Below are positions 1 to 6,524 of a stretch of 14,225 nucleotides of DNA, in pieces (the stretch's first letter is position 1; every line of letters starts with the position of its first letter). Where the stretch lies: contig QHXL01000035.1 in assembly GCA_003222935.1 (NCBI GenBank), positions 10,914-25,138 on the forward strand, given 5' to 3'. The notes below the pieces were generated by a model. The model was not told the DNA's origin and did no database searches. It saw only the letters and a list, made by a program, of their open reading frames with translations. Made by a program: the position numbers and the translations under genes. This DNA comes from Acidobacteriota bacterium (GTDB lineage: Bacteria > Acidobacteriota > Blastocatellia > Pyrinomonadales > Pyrinomonadaceae).

Positions 1-1082
1 TCGCGAACTCCAGCGTCGGCCGCGGGTGAATTCTCGCTAACCCGTCGGACTTTTACAGTTTTGAAGTCTTCGCTTTCGGCTCGTAGGCGAATACCTACCA
101 TGTCATATTCAAAGGGTTCCGTGAAACTTTCATTCGCCTCGAGAATGATCCGCTTTCGTGAATAATCGAAGATAACTTTAAATCTGCGCAATAACTCTCC
201 ACCTATCACTCCACTGAAGTCATCACTCGCAAACAGACCTTTTTGGTCTTGAGCGAAGTGGACCACCGGGTCAGTCAGGGTGAAACGTGCCAATTGCAGC
301 TGAGGTAATCGGCCAACAAACAACTTTACCTCGCCGCCGACGCCTTCTGCTCCAAGATCCTTCATCGTCTTTTGAGTCGTTAATAGTTTACTTGACGCTA
401 CCACAGGAGTATTCAAAATTGCCGTGAAACGGGCTGCTCCCAAATCAACAATGAACTCGCCTTCAATTGGCTTGCGTCCAGCTATCGGAATCGTCAGCCG
501 CGCGAAAGGTAAGTTGCTCATAATTCTTATTGGGACACTCTCGCCCGAACCAGTGTATTGATAGGTCTGAGGTTCATACAGATTGACAACTTTGAATCGG
601 TAATCGAGTTCGACGACATACCGGCTGAACAGCGTGTAGCCGATCACGCCGTCGACAACTTTACCGAAACCAAGAGAGGTCTTTTCAGGAGGGAAGACGA
701 CGCAGGTCTGATTGTTCATCTCAACCCCGGGAAGTTGCAGCAAAACTCCCTTCACAGATTTAGTCTCAAATGTGGCTGCTCCTCCTCCACTGCCCTTTCC
801 TCTTCCTTGTGGGTTCAGATGAAGGGCTTGTGCCGCTTTGAAATAGAGCACCAATCCTGAGCCGGCACCGGAATCGAGAAGAAACGTTAACGGCGCAGAG
901 TTGTTGATGCGAGCTTTGAGAAAGATTTTATTCTCTCCGTCGACCATGATGGGGATAGAGGCAACGCTCTGCGGAGGATGAGGATTTTGGGCGAAAGTAA
1001 CAAAGTGCTGTTGCCCCGCATAACTGAATAAGGCTATGAAGGCGAACCCGGATCTACACAACAAGGAGTATAGAGCTCTCAC
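1..1082 (-). CDS. Secreted retropepsin-like aspartyl protease with C-terminal PDZ domain (partial, runs off left edge)
   Basis: This reading frame is open from a GTG at 1082 to the window edge, so 360 codons are visible and the C-terminus is missing. The GTG has a GGAGGAGGG ribosome-binding site about 8 bases upstream. The N-terminus holds a hydrophobic stretch (around residues 12-22) that looks like a signal peptide. Two retropepsin-like lobes follow. The first has the motif LDSGAGSGL with D70 and a downstream DGVIGYTLFSRY segment. The second has a degenerate motif VDLGA with D213 and a downstream GVIGGELLRRF segment. A PDZ-like domain begins near residue 328 and ends in a typical SENSPAADAGV motif at the edge. 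It starts 26 bases after the cupin gene stop and is probably the last visible gene of the operon. An envelope peptidase or peptide-binding role is inferred; the substrate is unknown. Confidence 0.85.
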   Translation of the reverse strand, partial: MRALYSLLCRSGFAFIALFSYAGQQHFVTFAQNPHPPQSVASIPIMVDGENKIFLKARINNSAPLTFLLDSGAGSGLVLYFKAAQALHLNPQGRGKGSGGGAATFETKSVKGVLLQLPGVEMNNQTCVVFPPEKTSLGFGKVVDGVIGYTLFSRYVVELDYRFKVVNLYEPQTYQYTGSGESVPIRIMSNLPFARLTIPIAGRKPIEGEFIVDLGAARFTAILNTPVVASSKLLTTQKTMKDLGAEGVGGEVKLFVGRLPQLQLARFTLTDPVVHFAQDQKGLFASDDFSGVIGGELLRRFKVIFDYSRKRIILEANESFTEPFEYDMVGIRLRAESEDFKTVKVRRVSENSPAADAGVR

Positions 1083-1108
1083 AACAAAACCCTCCTCCCA
1101 TCCGGTGA

Positions 1109-1867
1109 CTAGGACTTTCCATAGAGCTCATATGCTTTCTTCAGTTCTATTCGACGGGCTCGAATTAATCCATCTTTTAACTTCTCGCCACCTACAGGAT
1201 CAATACAATCTCTGCCGTTGAAATCCTCTGACGGATTGATGCGGAACACTCCGATATTGAACATGAAGACCGGCTCACTCAACGCCTTGAACCAGTGAAT
1301 ATTATCTTTGTGGTCCGAGACCGTAGTTACTGCGCCGATCTCAGACACCTTGTCAGTCGTTGGCTTGATCGTCAGATACTGCGCGTCCTCAGCGACTCGT
1401 TCAAACTGCCAGCAATGAGCCTGACCTTTAAGCATCATGTGCATGGAGGTCATATTCCGATGACCGTGCGGCACAATCGCAGCGCCTTTTCTCATGGCAT
1501 AAAAGTAGGGCGCGAAACTTAATTCTTCAGGTAGGCCTTTGTTGCGAGAAAAATCAACGTCTTCGGCTGATTCATGATCCTCGGGAAAGACGGCAGTTTT
1601 CGCCAATCGATCAAAGTCGATTGCCTTGAGTAGATCGGCCAGATCAACCCGCGACAATAAGGATTCGATCTGGCTTTGCCACTCAGTTGTTTTTACGCGG
1701 CCCAGCCTGAGTTGCTGCGTTGCAGACTCCATCTCGATCAGCCATTTCCTAACGATGGGCCTGACTGAATTTGCAAGTACTTCCACTTCAGCGAGGCTTT
1801 TTACGAGAGAGAGTGTCAGCATCGAGCCGAGCATGTTGAGAGTAAAAGTTCGACGCGATAATTCCAT
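1109..1867 (-). CDS. Tat-type signal, cupin-domain protein
   Basis: This is a 252-residue protein if read from the ATG at 1867, which has an AAGGTAG-type ribosome-binding site 4-5 bases upstream. An earlier in-frame start at 1912 would overlap the preceding gene and lacks such a site. The N-terminus MELSRRTF followed by a hydrophobic segment resembles a twin-arginine export signal. The C-terminal half is a cupin-like barrel of the cysteine-dioxygenase-like type. Candidate metal ligands are H134 and H136 (PHGH), H143, and H191 in the NIHWF motif. The HGHRN and SDHKDN.HWF segments are characteristic of an uncharacterised bacterial cupin family. No substrate can be named. It lies 23 bases after the DUF1801 gene and 26 bases before the protease gene. 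A diverged copy of its last 13 or so residues occurs near 6457-6507. Confidence 0.8.
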   Translation of the reverse strand: MELSRRTFTLNMLGSMLTLSLVKSLAEVEVLANSVRPIVRKWLIEMESATQQLRLGRVKTTEWQSQIESLLSRVDLADLLKAIDFDRLAKTAVFPEDHESAEDVDFSRNKGLPEELSFAPYFYAMRKGAAIVPHGHRNMTSMHMMLKGQAHCWQFERVAEDAQYLTIKPTTDKVSEIGAVTTVSDHKDNIHWFKALSEPVFMFNIGVFRINPSEDFNGRDCIDPVGGEKLKDGLIRARRIELKKAYELYGKS

Positions 1868-1890
1868 TACACTACCTTTTGATATAAGTA

Positions 1891-2277
1891 CTAATCTTTC
1901 ATACCCGCCCAAAAGTCATTGCCGTCACCCATATTCCGGAGCCGGTACTTTGCGATCTTGCGAATCAGATCCTCAGGTAGAGGTTGATCGTAAGGAAGTT
2001 GAAGGAGGCCGGCGTCGGTAATCTTGTACTTTTCCAGTTCCTTACGAAATGGCTCCAGCGCCGACAGTGTTGCCGAGAAGTTGCAGTGTGCTTTGTGTGC
2101 GGAGAAGGCGAACACGAATCGCGGCTCGACGAAGAATGGGTTTCCCCACTTGATAACTTGTTCGGCATTCGGCGCAACGCTCTTGAGAATCGCGTACAGC
2201 TTTCGCAAGTGCGCTTGTCCCTCGCGTGGCGCAGCACTGATATATTCGGCGATGGTAGTAGGACGTTTGCTTGCCAT
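1891..2277 (-). CDS. Small DUF1801 (YdhG-like) family protein
   Basis: This is a 128-residue protein. I chose the ATG at 2277 because GAGG lies a few bases upstream; a TTG at 2289 would add four residues but has no better site. The domain fills the whole protein. The family signature IKWGNPFF is at about residues 42-49, followed by the FAFSAHKAHCNFS strand region and a C-terminal helix (PEDLIRKIAKYRL). Members such as Bacillus YdhG/Fra have been linked to iron handling, but the family as a whole is poorly characterised, so no function is assigned. The gene just upstream carries a related KWG-P core, so two DUF1801-type proteins are encoded in tandem, 30 bases apart. Confidence 0.85.
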   Translation of the reverse strand: MASKRPTTIAEYISAAPREGQAHLRKLYAILKSVAPNAEQVIKWGNPFFVEPRFVFAFSAHKAHCNFSATLSALEPFRKELEKYKITDAGLLQLPYDQPLPEDLIRKIAKYRLRNMGDGNDFWAGMKD

Positions 2278-2307
2278 CTTTTTCCTCAATTGGTGTTAAC
2301 TCTATCT

Positions 2308-2898
2308 TCAATCATCGTCCAATCCCTTTCCTTTGAGGATCTGCGGCAGATATTTTTCAACCCTTGCCTCTCGAGTTTTGGCTTGCTTGGCTGAAGAAAA
2401 ATGGAGGAGATATGCTCTTTGCCGTCCCGGCGTCAGTGCCTCAAAAGCAGTCTTCAACCTGGGACTCTTAACTAATTTCTTTTGAAACTCTTCCGGCATC
2501 TTGAATTCTGCCGTCTTCTTAAAACTCACTTTCAAACCAGCTTTTTCCACTTCAATAGCTTCGTAGATATAGGTTTTCAGAATGCGTTCCAACTTAGCTA
2601 TCTCACGAACGCTGGTGAACCGAACCTGGCGCGCCGCCTGCACATTCTCCGTTTGTTGGATCAGGATGCCCCTGGCATCGTTTAGTAAGACACCTTTGAA
2701 AAACAAAAGCGCACAGTATTCTTTGAACACATGGATCAAAACGATGTTGCTTTCCTGAAAGCGGTAACAAGGACAACCCCACTTAAATTCTTCGGTCAAC
2801 CCACAGTCGAGAATTATTGTTCTTAACTTCTCCAACTCGTCCTGCCACTTCTCGGATTTTTCCAGGTATCTATCAACCTCAGGATTCAATTTATTCAT
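2308..2898 (-). CDS. YdeI/OmpD-associated-like protein (DUF1801 core plus C-terminal Omdp-like region)
   Basis: This is a 196-residue protein from the ATG at 2898, which has AGGAG about 8 bases upstream. A longer frame to 2985 would overlap the preceding oxygenase gene and was not chosen. The first ~110 residues form a DUF1801-like domain with FKWGCPCYRF at about residues 38-47. The rest contains the FKMPEEFQKKL and LTPGRQRAYLLHFSSAKQAKTR segments typical of the YdeI C-terminal region. In that family, YdeI of enterobacteria is described as OmpD-associated or bacteriocin-protective, but the biochemical role is unknown. It sits 47 bases after the 2OG oxygenase gene and 30 bases before the smaller DUF1801 gene, so co-transcription is likely. 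Confidence 0.85.
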   Translation of the reverse strand: MNKLNPEVDRYLEKSEKWQDELEKLRTIILDCGLTEEFKWGCPCYRFQESNIVLIHVFKEYCALLFFKGVLLNDARGILIQQTENVQAARQVRFTSVREIAKLERILKTYIYEAIEVEKAGLKVSFKKTAEFKMPEEFQKKLVKSPRLKTAFEALTPGRQRAYLLHFSSAKQAKTREARVEKYLPQILKGKGLDDD

Positions 2899-2945
2899 TT
2901 TTGATACTCCTAAAAGAAGAGACAGGTGACGTGCGCAAGGCGCGC

Positions 2946-3545
2946 TCATCCATACCAACTGACGATTGAATACCTCTCGCCCCATTCGACAGGAGTGACT
3001 TCATGTGTTGTCTCTGAAGGAAAAGCGACGAGCATCCCGGCTTCCCCGGTCAATTCGTACTTCCCCTGGCGACGAGCCGGATGCCACTCAGTGAAGACTA
3101 GCGAACCTCCTCCATAAGAGCCCGTCTCGGGAAGAGTCGACTGCCGGTTAAGGAAAATCACCAACGAGACCTTACGCGACTGCTCCCGTGAAGTCTGGAT
3201 CAATCCCGTGTTGCCGTCCTGGTGCGCGACAAAGAAATCTCCCGCGCGGTAGCGTAGGAACTGGGGGTCTTCGCAGCTCGTGAGCGTAATCCCGAAGTAG
3301 GCCGAGACGCCATCGCGCATTTCCAGGAGTTTCTGCCTGACGCGCTCAACGGTTTCTGGTGAAGGCAAGAGCTGCGCGACCTTTCGTACCCGCTCGTCGA
3401 CGGCACCCGTCATCCCGCTTGCGCCATAGACGGGGGCCTTGTGATCAGGCGAACGCTCCAGGTCCAAGATGATTTCTGTGCAGTCCGATGCGTCGAAGCA
3501 GGTGACCCGGTAAAGGTTGAAGTCAACTGCATCAAGTGTCGTCAT
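2946..3545 (-). CDS. 2OG-Fe(II) oxygenase, prolyl-4-hydroxylase-like
   Basis: This is a 199-residue protein with the double-stranded beta-helix core of 2-oxoglutarate/iron(II) dioxygenases. The facial triad can be read as H108 and D110 (AHQDG) plus H181 (TTHEV), with R191 in GERYSIVSWYG as the 2-oxoglutarate-binding residue. The segment FLRYRAGDFFVAHQD is typical of the P4Hc/SM-20 group, and GGGSLVF and GMLVAFPSETTHEVTPV match later strands of that fold. The enzyme is expected to hydroxylate a protein side chain or a small molecule; the substrate cannot be read from sequence. There is no signal peptide, so a cytoplasmic location is inferred. It begins 12 bases after the DinB-like gene stop, which supports translational linkage. 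Confidence 0.88.
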   Translation of the reverse strand: MTTLDAVDFNLYRVTCFDASDCTEIILDLERSPDHKAPVYGASGMTGAVDERVRKVAQLLPSPETVERVRQKLLEMRDGVSAYFGITLTSCEDPQFLRYRAGDFFVAHQDGNTGLIQTSREQSRKVSLVIFLNRQSTLPETGSYGGGSLVFTEWHPARRQGKYELTGEAGMLVAFPSETTHEVTPVEWGERYSIVSWYG

Positions 3546-3557
3546 CCAACTTGTCCT

Positions 3558-4004
3558 CTACGCTCCAAACTGCTTGAGATGATGGTCGGCGTGCTTGTAG
3601 GTGACAACGCCCCATTCGCGCCAGGTAAGTGGTCCAAATAACGGATGAGCCGGACCAGATCCCTCACTAGGACCGGTCCCGGTTCGCTCCAGCAACACCA
3701 GCAACGCCGCTCGTTCCTCTTCAAACGAGGTCGCAGCGCCGGGCTTCAACCCGGGCGCCGTCGGCGCCCCTTTCGGGAACGGAAACACATAAAGAATGAG
3801 GTGCTTGAGGGGAAATCGCTGAAATGCGCGTTTATTGGCCGAGGGCAGGGACAGTTCTCCAAGGGTCATGTTCGCGGACAGGCGAAGATGCTGCAACATA
3901 CCCGTTACATCGAGGGTGCCCCATCTTCGGTCGGACGCACCCGACAGTGAACGCATCCTCCTACTAATTTCTGCCCGGTCAGCTTCTTTTAGGATCGAGC
4001 CCAT
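3558..4004 (-). CDS. DinB-like/DUF1569-like putative metal-binding protein
   Basis: This is a 148-residue protein from an ATG with AAGGAGG 5 bases upstream, one of the clearest ribosome-binding sites in the window. H39 in the first helix (MLQHLRLSA) and the C-terminal cluster H138, H141 and H142 (YKHADHHLKQFG) match the three-histidine pattern of the DinB/YfiT four-helix metal-binding superfamily. The middle segment FPFPKGAPTAP is typical of the DUF1569 branch. Some DinB relatives are thiol transferases, but no specific activity can be assigned. The codons for about residues 78-90 overlap two strong GC-rich palindromes. It lies between the YD-repeat gene (29-base gap) and the 2OG oxygenase gene (12-base gap). 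Confidence 0.8.
   Translation of the reverse strand: MGSILKEADRAEISRRMRSLSGASDRRWGTLDVTGMLQHLRLSANMTLGELSLPSANKRAFQRFPLKHLILYVFPFPKGAPTAPGLKPGAATSFEEERAALLVLLERTGTGPSEGSGPAHPLFGPLTWREWGVVTYKHADHHLKQFGA
3739..3769. repeat. Two overlapping GC-rich palindromes inside the DinB-like gene
   Basis: The first hairpin pairs CCGGG (3739-3743) with CCCGG (3750-3754) around CTTCAA. The second pairs GGGCGCC (3753-3759) with GGCGCCC (3763-3769) around GTC, with no mismatches. Both fall in the codons of the PKGAPTAPGLKPGAA region. The layout resembles a short REP-type element accommodated in a coding region, but biased codon use in a real protein segment could also produce it. Confidence 0.45.
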
Positions 4005-4033
4005 AGTTCCTCCTTACTGGATCTGCACAGTAC

Positions 4034-5143
4034 TTAATAATAAGTGATTACCCGCAACTCCGAATGATACGCCTGGGGTGGTCCACCTTTTTCAGATTGG
4101 ATGAGACGGGTTTTCCTGGTCCAGTTTCCCTTTGAGTCATACTCGATATTCATTAAGGCTCGCCCACTGACGATGCCTCTAAGTGCACTTCCGGGGTCGT
4201 TAACGTTGTCGAAAAACTGAATCTCGAAGTTTTTAGGTGAACCGTCTCCACTGAACTCGGTCCGTCCAATTTCATTTCCTCGCTCGTCATAAGTGTAAAC
4301 AAGCCTGTTCTTCAGGGTTCCGTCGACTCCATAAGTGGCGACGTCCTTAGTTCTCTTGCCATCGTCGTAGGTGTAAACCACTTTTCCCGGTTCAGGCGCG
4401 TGTGATGCCCGGACGTTCGGGTTGCCATTGAACTCAACGGTTTCGTTCTCTTGAATTCTTCCTTTACTGTCATAGCTGGAAGTTACCTTGTACCTGAGGA
4501 TCTCTCCCTCATACTGAATCCATTCCGTTCTGTTCCCCTGGAAATCGTACTTTGAAATAGTCTTCCAGTTGAGAGTGCCATCTCCTGAATAAGACGCTTG
4601 AGCGGTTTGCTTACCATTCTCATCGAAGGTATTGACTGTTTTGCCGCCGAGAACTCCCGTATACCCGTACCAGTGTTCTTCAATCAAGTTGCCCTTAGGA
4701 TCATATTTATAGATGAAGCGTGTGCCGACAGTTCCTTTAGATTCAAAAACAATGTATTCAACTTTGCGACCTTCTTCATCCAGGTTGTAAACATGACGGC
4801 GCGGAATAGTTAAACTCTTATCCAGCATGGAAGCGTATTCCTCATACCCGGTGCTGCGACCCTTCCCATCATAAGTGTGTATTAACTTTTCAAGGATCGC
4901 GCCGGTTTGATCGTATGAAATCTTCTCTGAAATATTCCCCTCGTTGTTGTAAGTCGTGCTGTACCAGGGTCGGCGTTTTCCTTCAACTGTGCTGCCATCT
5001 TTTATAGAGAAATCAACGAGATAAGCTTCGACCTTTTTTACTGGTCCAACCAACTCCGCACGATCTCGATCAGTTTTCGTCTGCGCGAGTAGCGGAGTGA
5101 TCCAAAGTGAACACAGTATAAGTAACGAGAAAATTACTCTCAT
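4034..5143 (-). CDS. Secreted YD-repeat (RHS-type) protein
   Basis: This is a 369-residue protein. The first 20 residues are a clear Sec signal peptide: MRVI, a hydrophobic core, then a cleavage site near LLA-Q. The mature part is a row of about nine to ten degenerate YD repeats of the form Y(D/N)..G(N/K)..E, such as YDPKGNLIEEHWY, YDERGNEIGRTEF and YDSKGNWTRK. These build an extracytoplasmic beta-structure like that in RHS and YD-repeat proteins, but the protein is far shorter than RHS toxins and lacks a core DPxG cassette or toxin tip. Its function is unknown; an envelope or carbohydrate-binding role is only a guess. Its ATG shares four bases (ATGA) with the stop of a 44-residue ORF upstream, and it ends 29 bases before the DinB-like gene. 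Confidence 0.85.
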   Translation of the reverse strand: MRVIFSLLILCSLWITPLLAQTKTDRDRAELVGPVKKVEAYLVDFSIKDGSTVEGKRRPWYSTTYNNEGNISEKISYDQTGAILEKLIHTYDGKGRSTGYEEYASMLDKSLTIPRRHVYNLDEEGRKVEYIVFESKGTVGTRFIYKYDPKGNLIEEHWYGYTGVLGGKTVNTFDENGKQTAQASYSGDGTLNWKTISKYDFQGNRTEWIQYEGEILRYKVTSSYDSKGRIQENETVEFNGNPNVRASHAPEPGKVVYTYDDGKRTKDVATYGVDGTLKNRLVYTYDERGNEIGRTEFSGDGSPKNFEIQFFDNVNDPGSALRGIVSGRALMNIEYDSKGNWTRKTRLIQSEKGGPPQAYHSELRVITYY

Positions 5144-5274
5144 GGTATTAGCTCCAACACCACAACATTGCCGATCATCTTCTTGCCATTCACTGTCACG
5201 TTATCAATCAGAATGTTGTCTTCATATTTCAACGAAGCTCGCTCATTGCGATCTGTAGTTGATATTTCAGTCAT
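5140..5274 (-). CDS. 44-residue hypothetical protein, coupled to both neighbours
   Basis: A short ORF fills the space between the VOC gene and the YD-repeat gene. Its ATG (5274-5272) lies inside the end of the VOC gene, overlapping it by 8 bases. Its TGA (5142-5140) overlaps the ATG of the next gene as ATGA. The product starts MTEISTTDRNERASLKYED and ends in an alternating hydrophobic stretch (NVTVNGKKMIGNVVVLELIP) that would suit two beta-strands. No signal peptide or membrane helix is seen and I do not recognise a family. Overlap at both ends without a spare base argues for a real translated gene. The alternative is the tail of a decayed gene that keeps ribosomes moving to the next start. 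Confidence 0.6.
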   Translation of the reverse strand: MTEISTTDRNERASLKYEDNILIDNVTVNGKKMIGNVVVLELIP

Positions 5275-5644
5275 ACGTCCGAATCTCAATCAAGTGATTG
5301 TTCGGATCATTCATGTAAAGAGTTGGCGCCGGGCCCCTGGCGCCAGTCTCGACTCCCGGACCTTTGTTATTACCAACAGTGTGGAAGGAATCACCATAAG
5401 GAATACCTTTTTCCTTCATGCGCGCGAAGGCGTCGTCAAAGTCCTGCCGCGACAGGGCAAAGGCGAAATGTTCATTGCCACCCGTACCCCACGGGGCCAG
5501 CTGAAGGGTGAAATCTTCGTTGAGTCTGATTACGGTAAATGGGCCATCCTCGCCTTCTAACTTGAAACCCAAAATGTCGACGTAAAAGTTTACGCTCGAG
5601 ATTATGTCATTGACGTTAAGTATCAGGTGGTCGATTGTCGCCAT
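5267..5644 (-). CDS. VOC-family (glyoxalase/bleomycin-resistance-like) protein
   Basis: This is a 125-residue single VOC unit (two beta-alpha-beta-beta-beta modules). The first strand IDHLILNV carries H6, H59 (NEHFAF) starts the second module, and E120 is in the final PNNHLIEIRTYD segment; these are the usual metal-ligand positions. The DPNNHLIEI ending is typical of small cytoplasmic glyoxalase/dioxygenase-like proteins. The family covers glyoxalases, fosfomycin- and bleomycin-resistance proteins and dioxygenases, so a reaction is not assigned. GAGGTG lies about 5 bases before the ATG. It is the first gene of the long minus-strand operon; the 169 bases upstream hold no gene. Confidence 0.87.
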   Translation of the reverse strand: MATIDHLILNVNDIISSVNFYVDILGFKLEGEDGPFTVIRLNEDFTLQLAPWGTGGNEHFAFALSRQDFDDAFARMKEKGIPYGDSFHTVGNNKGPGVETGARGPAPTLYMNDPNNHLIEIRTYD

Positions 5645-5660
5645 GTGTCACCTCGTATTG

Positions 5661-5726
5661 ACGTCGGCAGGCCTCGTTTTTTAGGTTCGATTGCTCGATT
5701 AGTTTACGTCGGCAGGCGGGGCCTGC
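5661..5726. repeat. Direct repeat plus GC hairpin in intergenic region
   Basis: The 12-base word ACGTCGGCAGGC occurs at 5661-5672 and again at 5706-5717, 45 bases apart. The second copy continues into a perfect hairpin, GCAGGC (5712-5717), GGG, GCCTGC (5721-5726). This lies upstream of the long minus-strand operon and downstream of the VOC/dioxygenase-like gene. It may be a REP-type element or may act as a terminator or regulatory site; no T tract follows on either strand. Confidence 0.5.
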
Positions 5727-5813
5727 GCGCTCCCAGCAGCGGGAAATGCAAAGGCTCTTCTCATCAACTGCCAGTTGCAAATCCTAAGCACCTGCGGGCA
5801 AACGGGTGTGGCG

Positions 5814-6392
5814 CTATTGGGCTTCCGGCAATCCTATTCGCGCTAATCTCTCATCGGATTCACCTTGATGGTACAGCCTCGCGAGTTCATCGGGATCAAA
5901 GATGTAACCGAAGGGTGGTTTACCGATCTCATTCATCTGAGTGCTTCGCACAAAAGCATCGCACTCTTCCTTCGTGGGGAAATTATCAACACTCAATTCA
6001 ACTTCGTTGCCGTCTGGATCGTGATAGTAGAGCGAAGTGGTGAACCTGTGATTGAGAGGCATGAAAGGGGAAATACCTTCCGCCTTGAGCCTTTCGTAAG
6101 TTGTCACTAAGTCACCAAAGTTTGCAAAGCCGTAGCCAATGTGATCAACCCCAGCGGCACTTGCCGGCTTATCAACAGTGTCCGGGTCTTCAAAGATCAC
6201 GAGGCGATGATGCTCTTCGTCGAAAGTCATAAACGACAGGAATTCGTTCTCATGTTGAACTCTCGCGCAAAAGACAGTTCTGTACCACTGGAGCATCTCC
6301 TGGTAGCGTTGAGCGCGAATGCCGTAGTGCGAGATATAAGCGTGTCCTTTTTTGATTGGCGAACTACTTTGAGTGGAGTCGGAATGAGGCAT
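5814..6392 (-). CDS. VOC-family extradiol-dioxygenase-like protein
   Basis: This is a 192-residue protein with GGAG about 7 bases before the ATG. H22 (ISHYGIR), H84 (VDHIGYGF) and E132 (DGNEVEL) are spaced as the two histidines and glutamate of type I extradiol dioxygenases. YYHDPDGNEVEL is the characteristic last-module motif. The protein extends about 50 residues past the VOC core (DNFPTKEECDAFVRS onward, ending in a charged tail), as seen in one branch of catechol-dioxygenase-like VOC proteins. Aromatic ring cleavage is possible but not shown, and no aromatic pathway genes are nearby. It is separated by 169 bases from the operon that follows, so it may be transcribed apart from it. Confidence 0.85.
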   Translation of the reverse strand: MPHSDSTQSSSPIKKGHAYISHYGIRAQRYQEMLQWYRTVFCARVQHENEFLSFMTFDEEHHRLVIFEDPDTVDKPASAAGVDHIGYGFANFGDLVTTYERLKAEGISPFMPLNHRFTTSLYYHDPDGNEVELSVDNFPTKEECDAFVRSTQMNEIGKPPFGYIFDPDELARLYHQGESDERLARIGLPEAQ

Positions 6393-6456
6393 AAGTTTCT
6401 CCGGTTTGTTTGAGATGCGGGAATCGCGAACGTGCTTACAACCCCCGGGGCACTGT

Positions 6457-6524
6457 CTAACGCTGACATTTTGCGTAGAGCCTATACGCTTCCTTCAACT
6501 CAATACGCAGCGCCGCCCACGCAA
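6457..6524 (-). pseudogene. Remnant resembling the C-terminus of the cupin gene
   Basis: Just after the phyH-like stop, in a different frame, the minus strand encodes ALRIELKEAYRLYAKCQR followed by TAG (6459-6457). The cupin gene at 1109-1867 ends RRIELKKAYELYGKS. Over 13 residues 10 match, and by eye about 28 of 39 bases match. Most of the synonymous positions differ, so this is an old relationship. There is no start codon and no room for the rest of the domain, so I read it as the surviving tail of a deleted cupin paralogue. An alternative is that it is a frameshifted C-terminal extension of the phyH-like gene. Confidence 0.45.

Noticed and set aside
558..860. A plus-strand 100-residue ORF near the left edge
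   Set aside because: The opposite strand encodes an aspartyl protease with clear active-site motifs across the same bases.
1626..2394. Several plus-strand ORFs opposite the cupin, DUF1801 and YdeI genes
   Set aside because: They lie antisense to recognisable protein families, lack ribosome-binding sites and show no domain-like sequence.
2899..2985. Extended N-terminus of the YdeI-like protein
   Set aside because: It would overlap the 2OG oxygenase gene by 40 bases, while AGGAG is well placed for the ATG at 2898.
4034..5143. YD-repeat protein as an RHS toxin
   Set aside because: It is only 369 residues, has no core-boundary motif, no C-terminal toxin domain and no immunity gene downstream.
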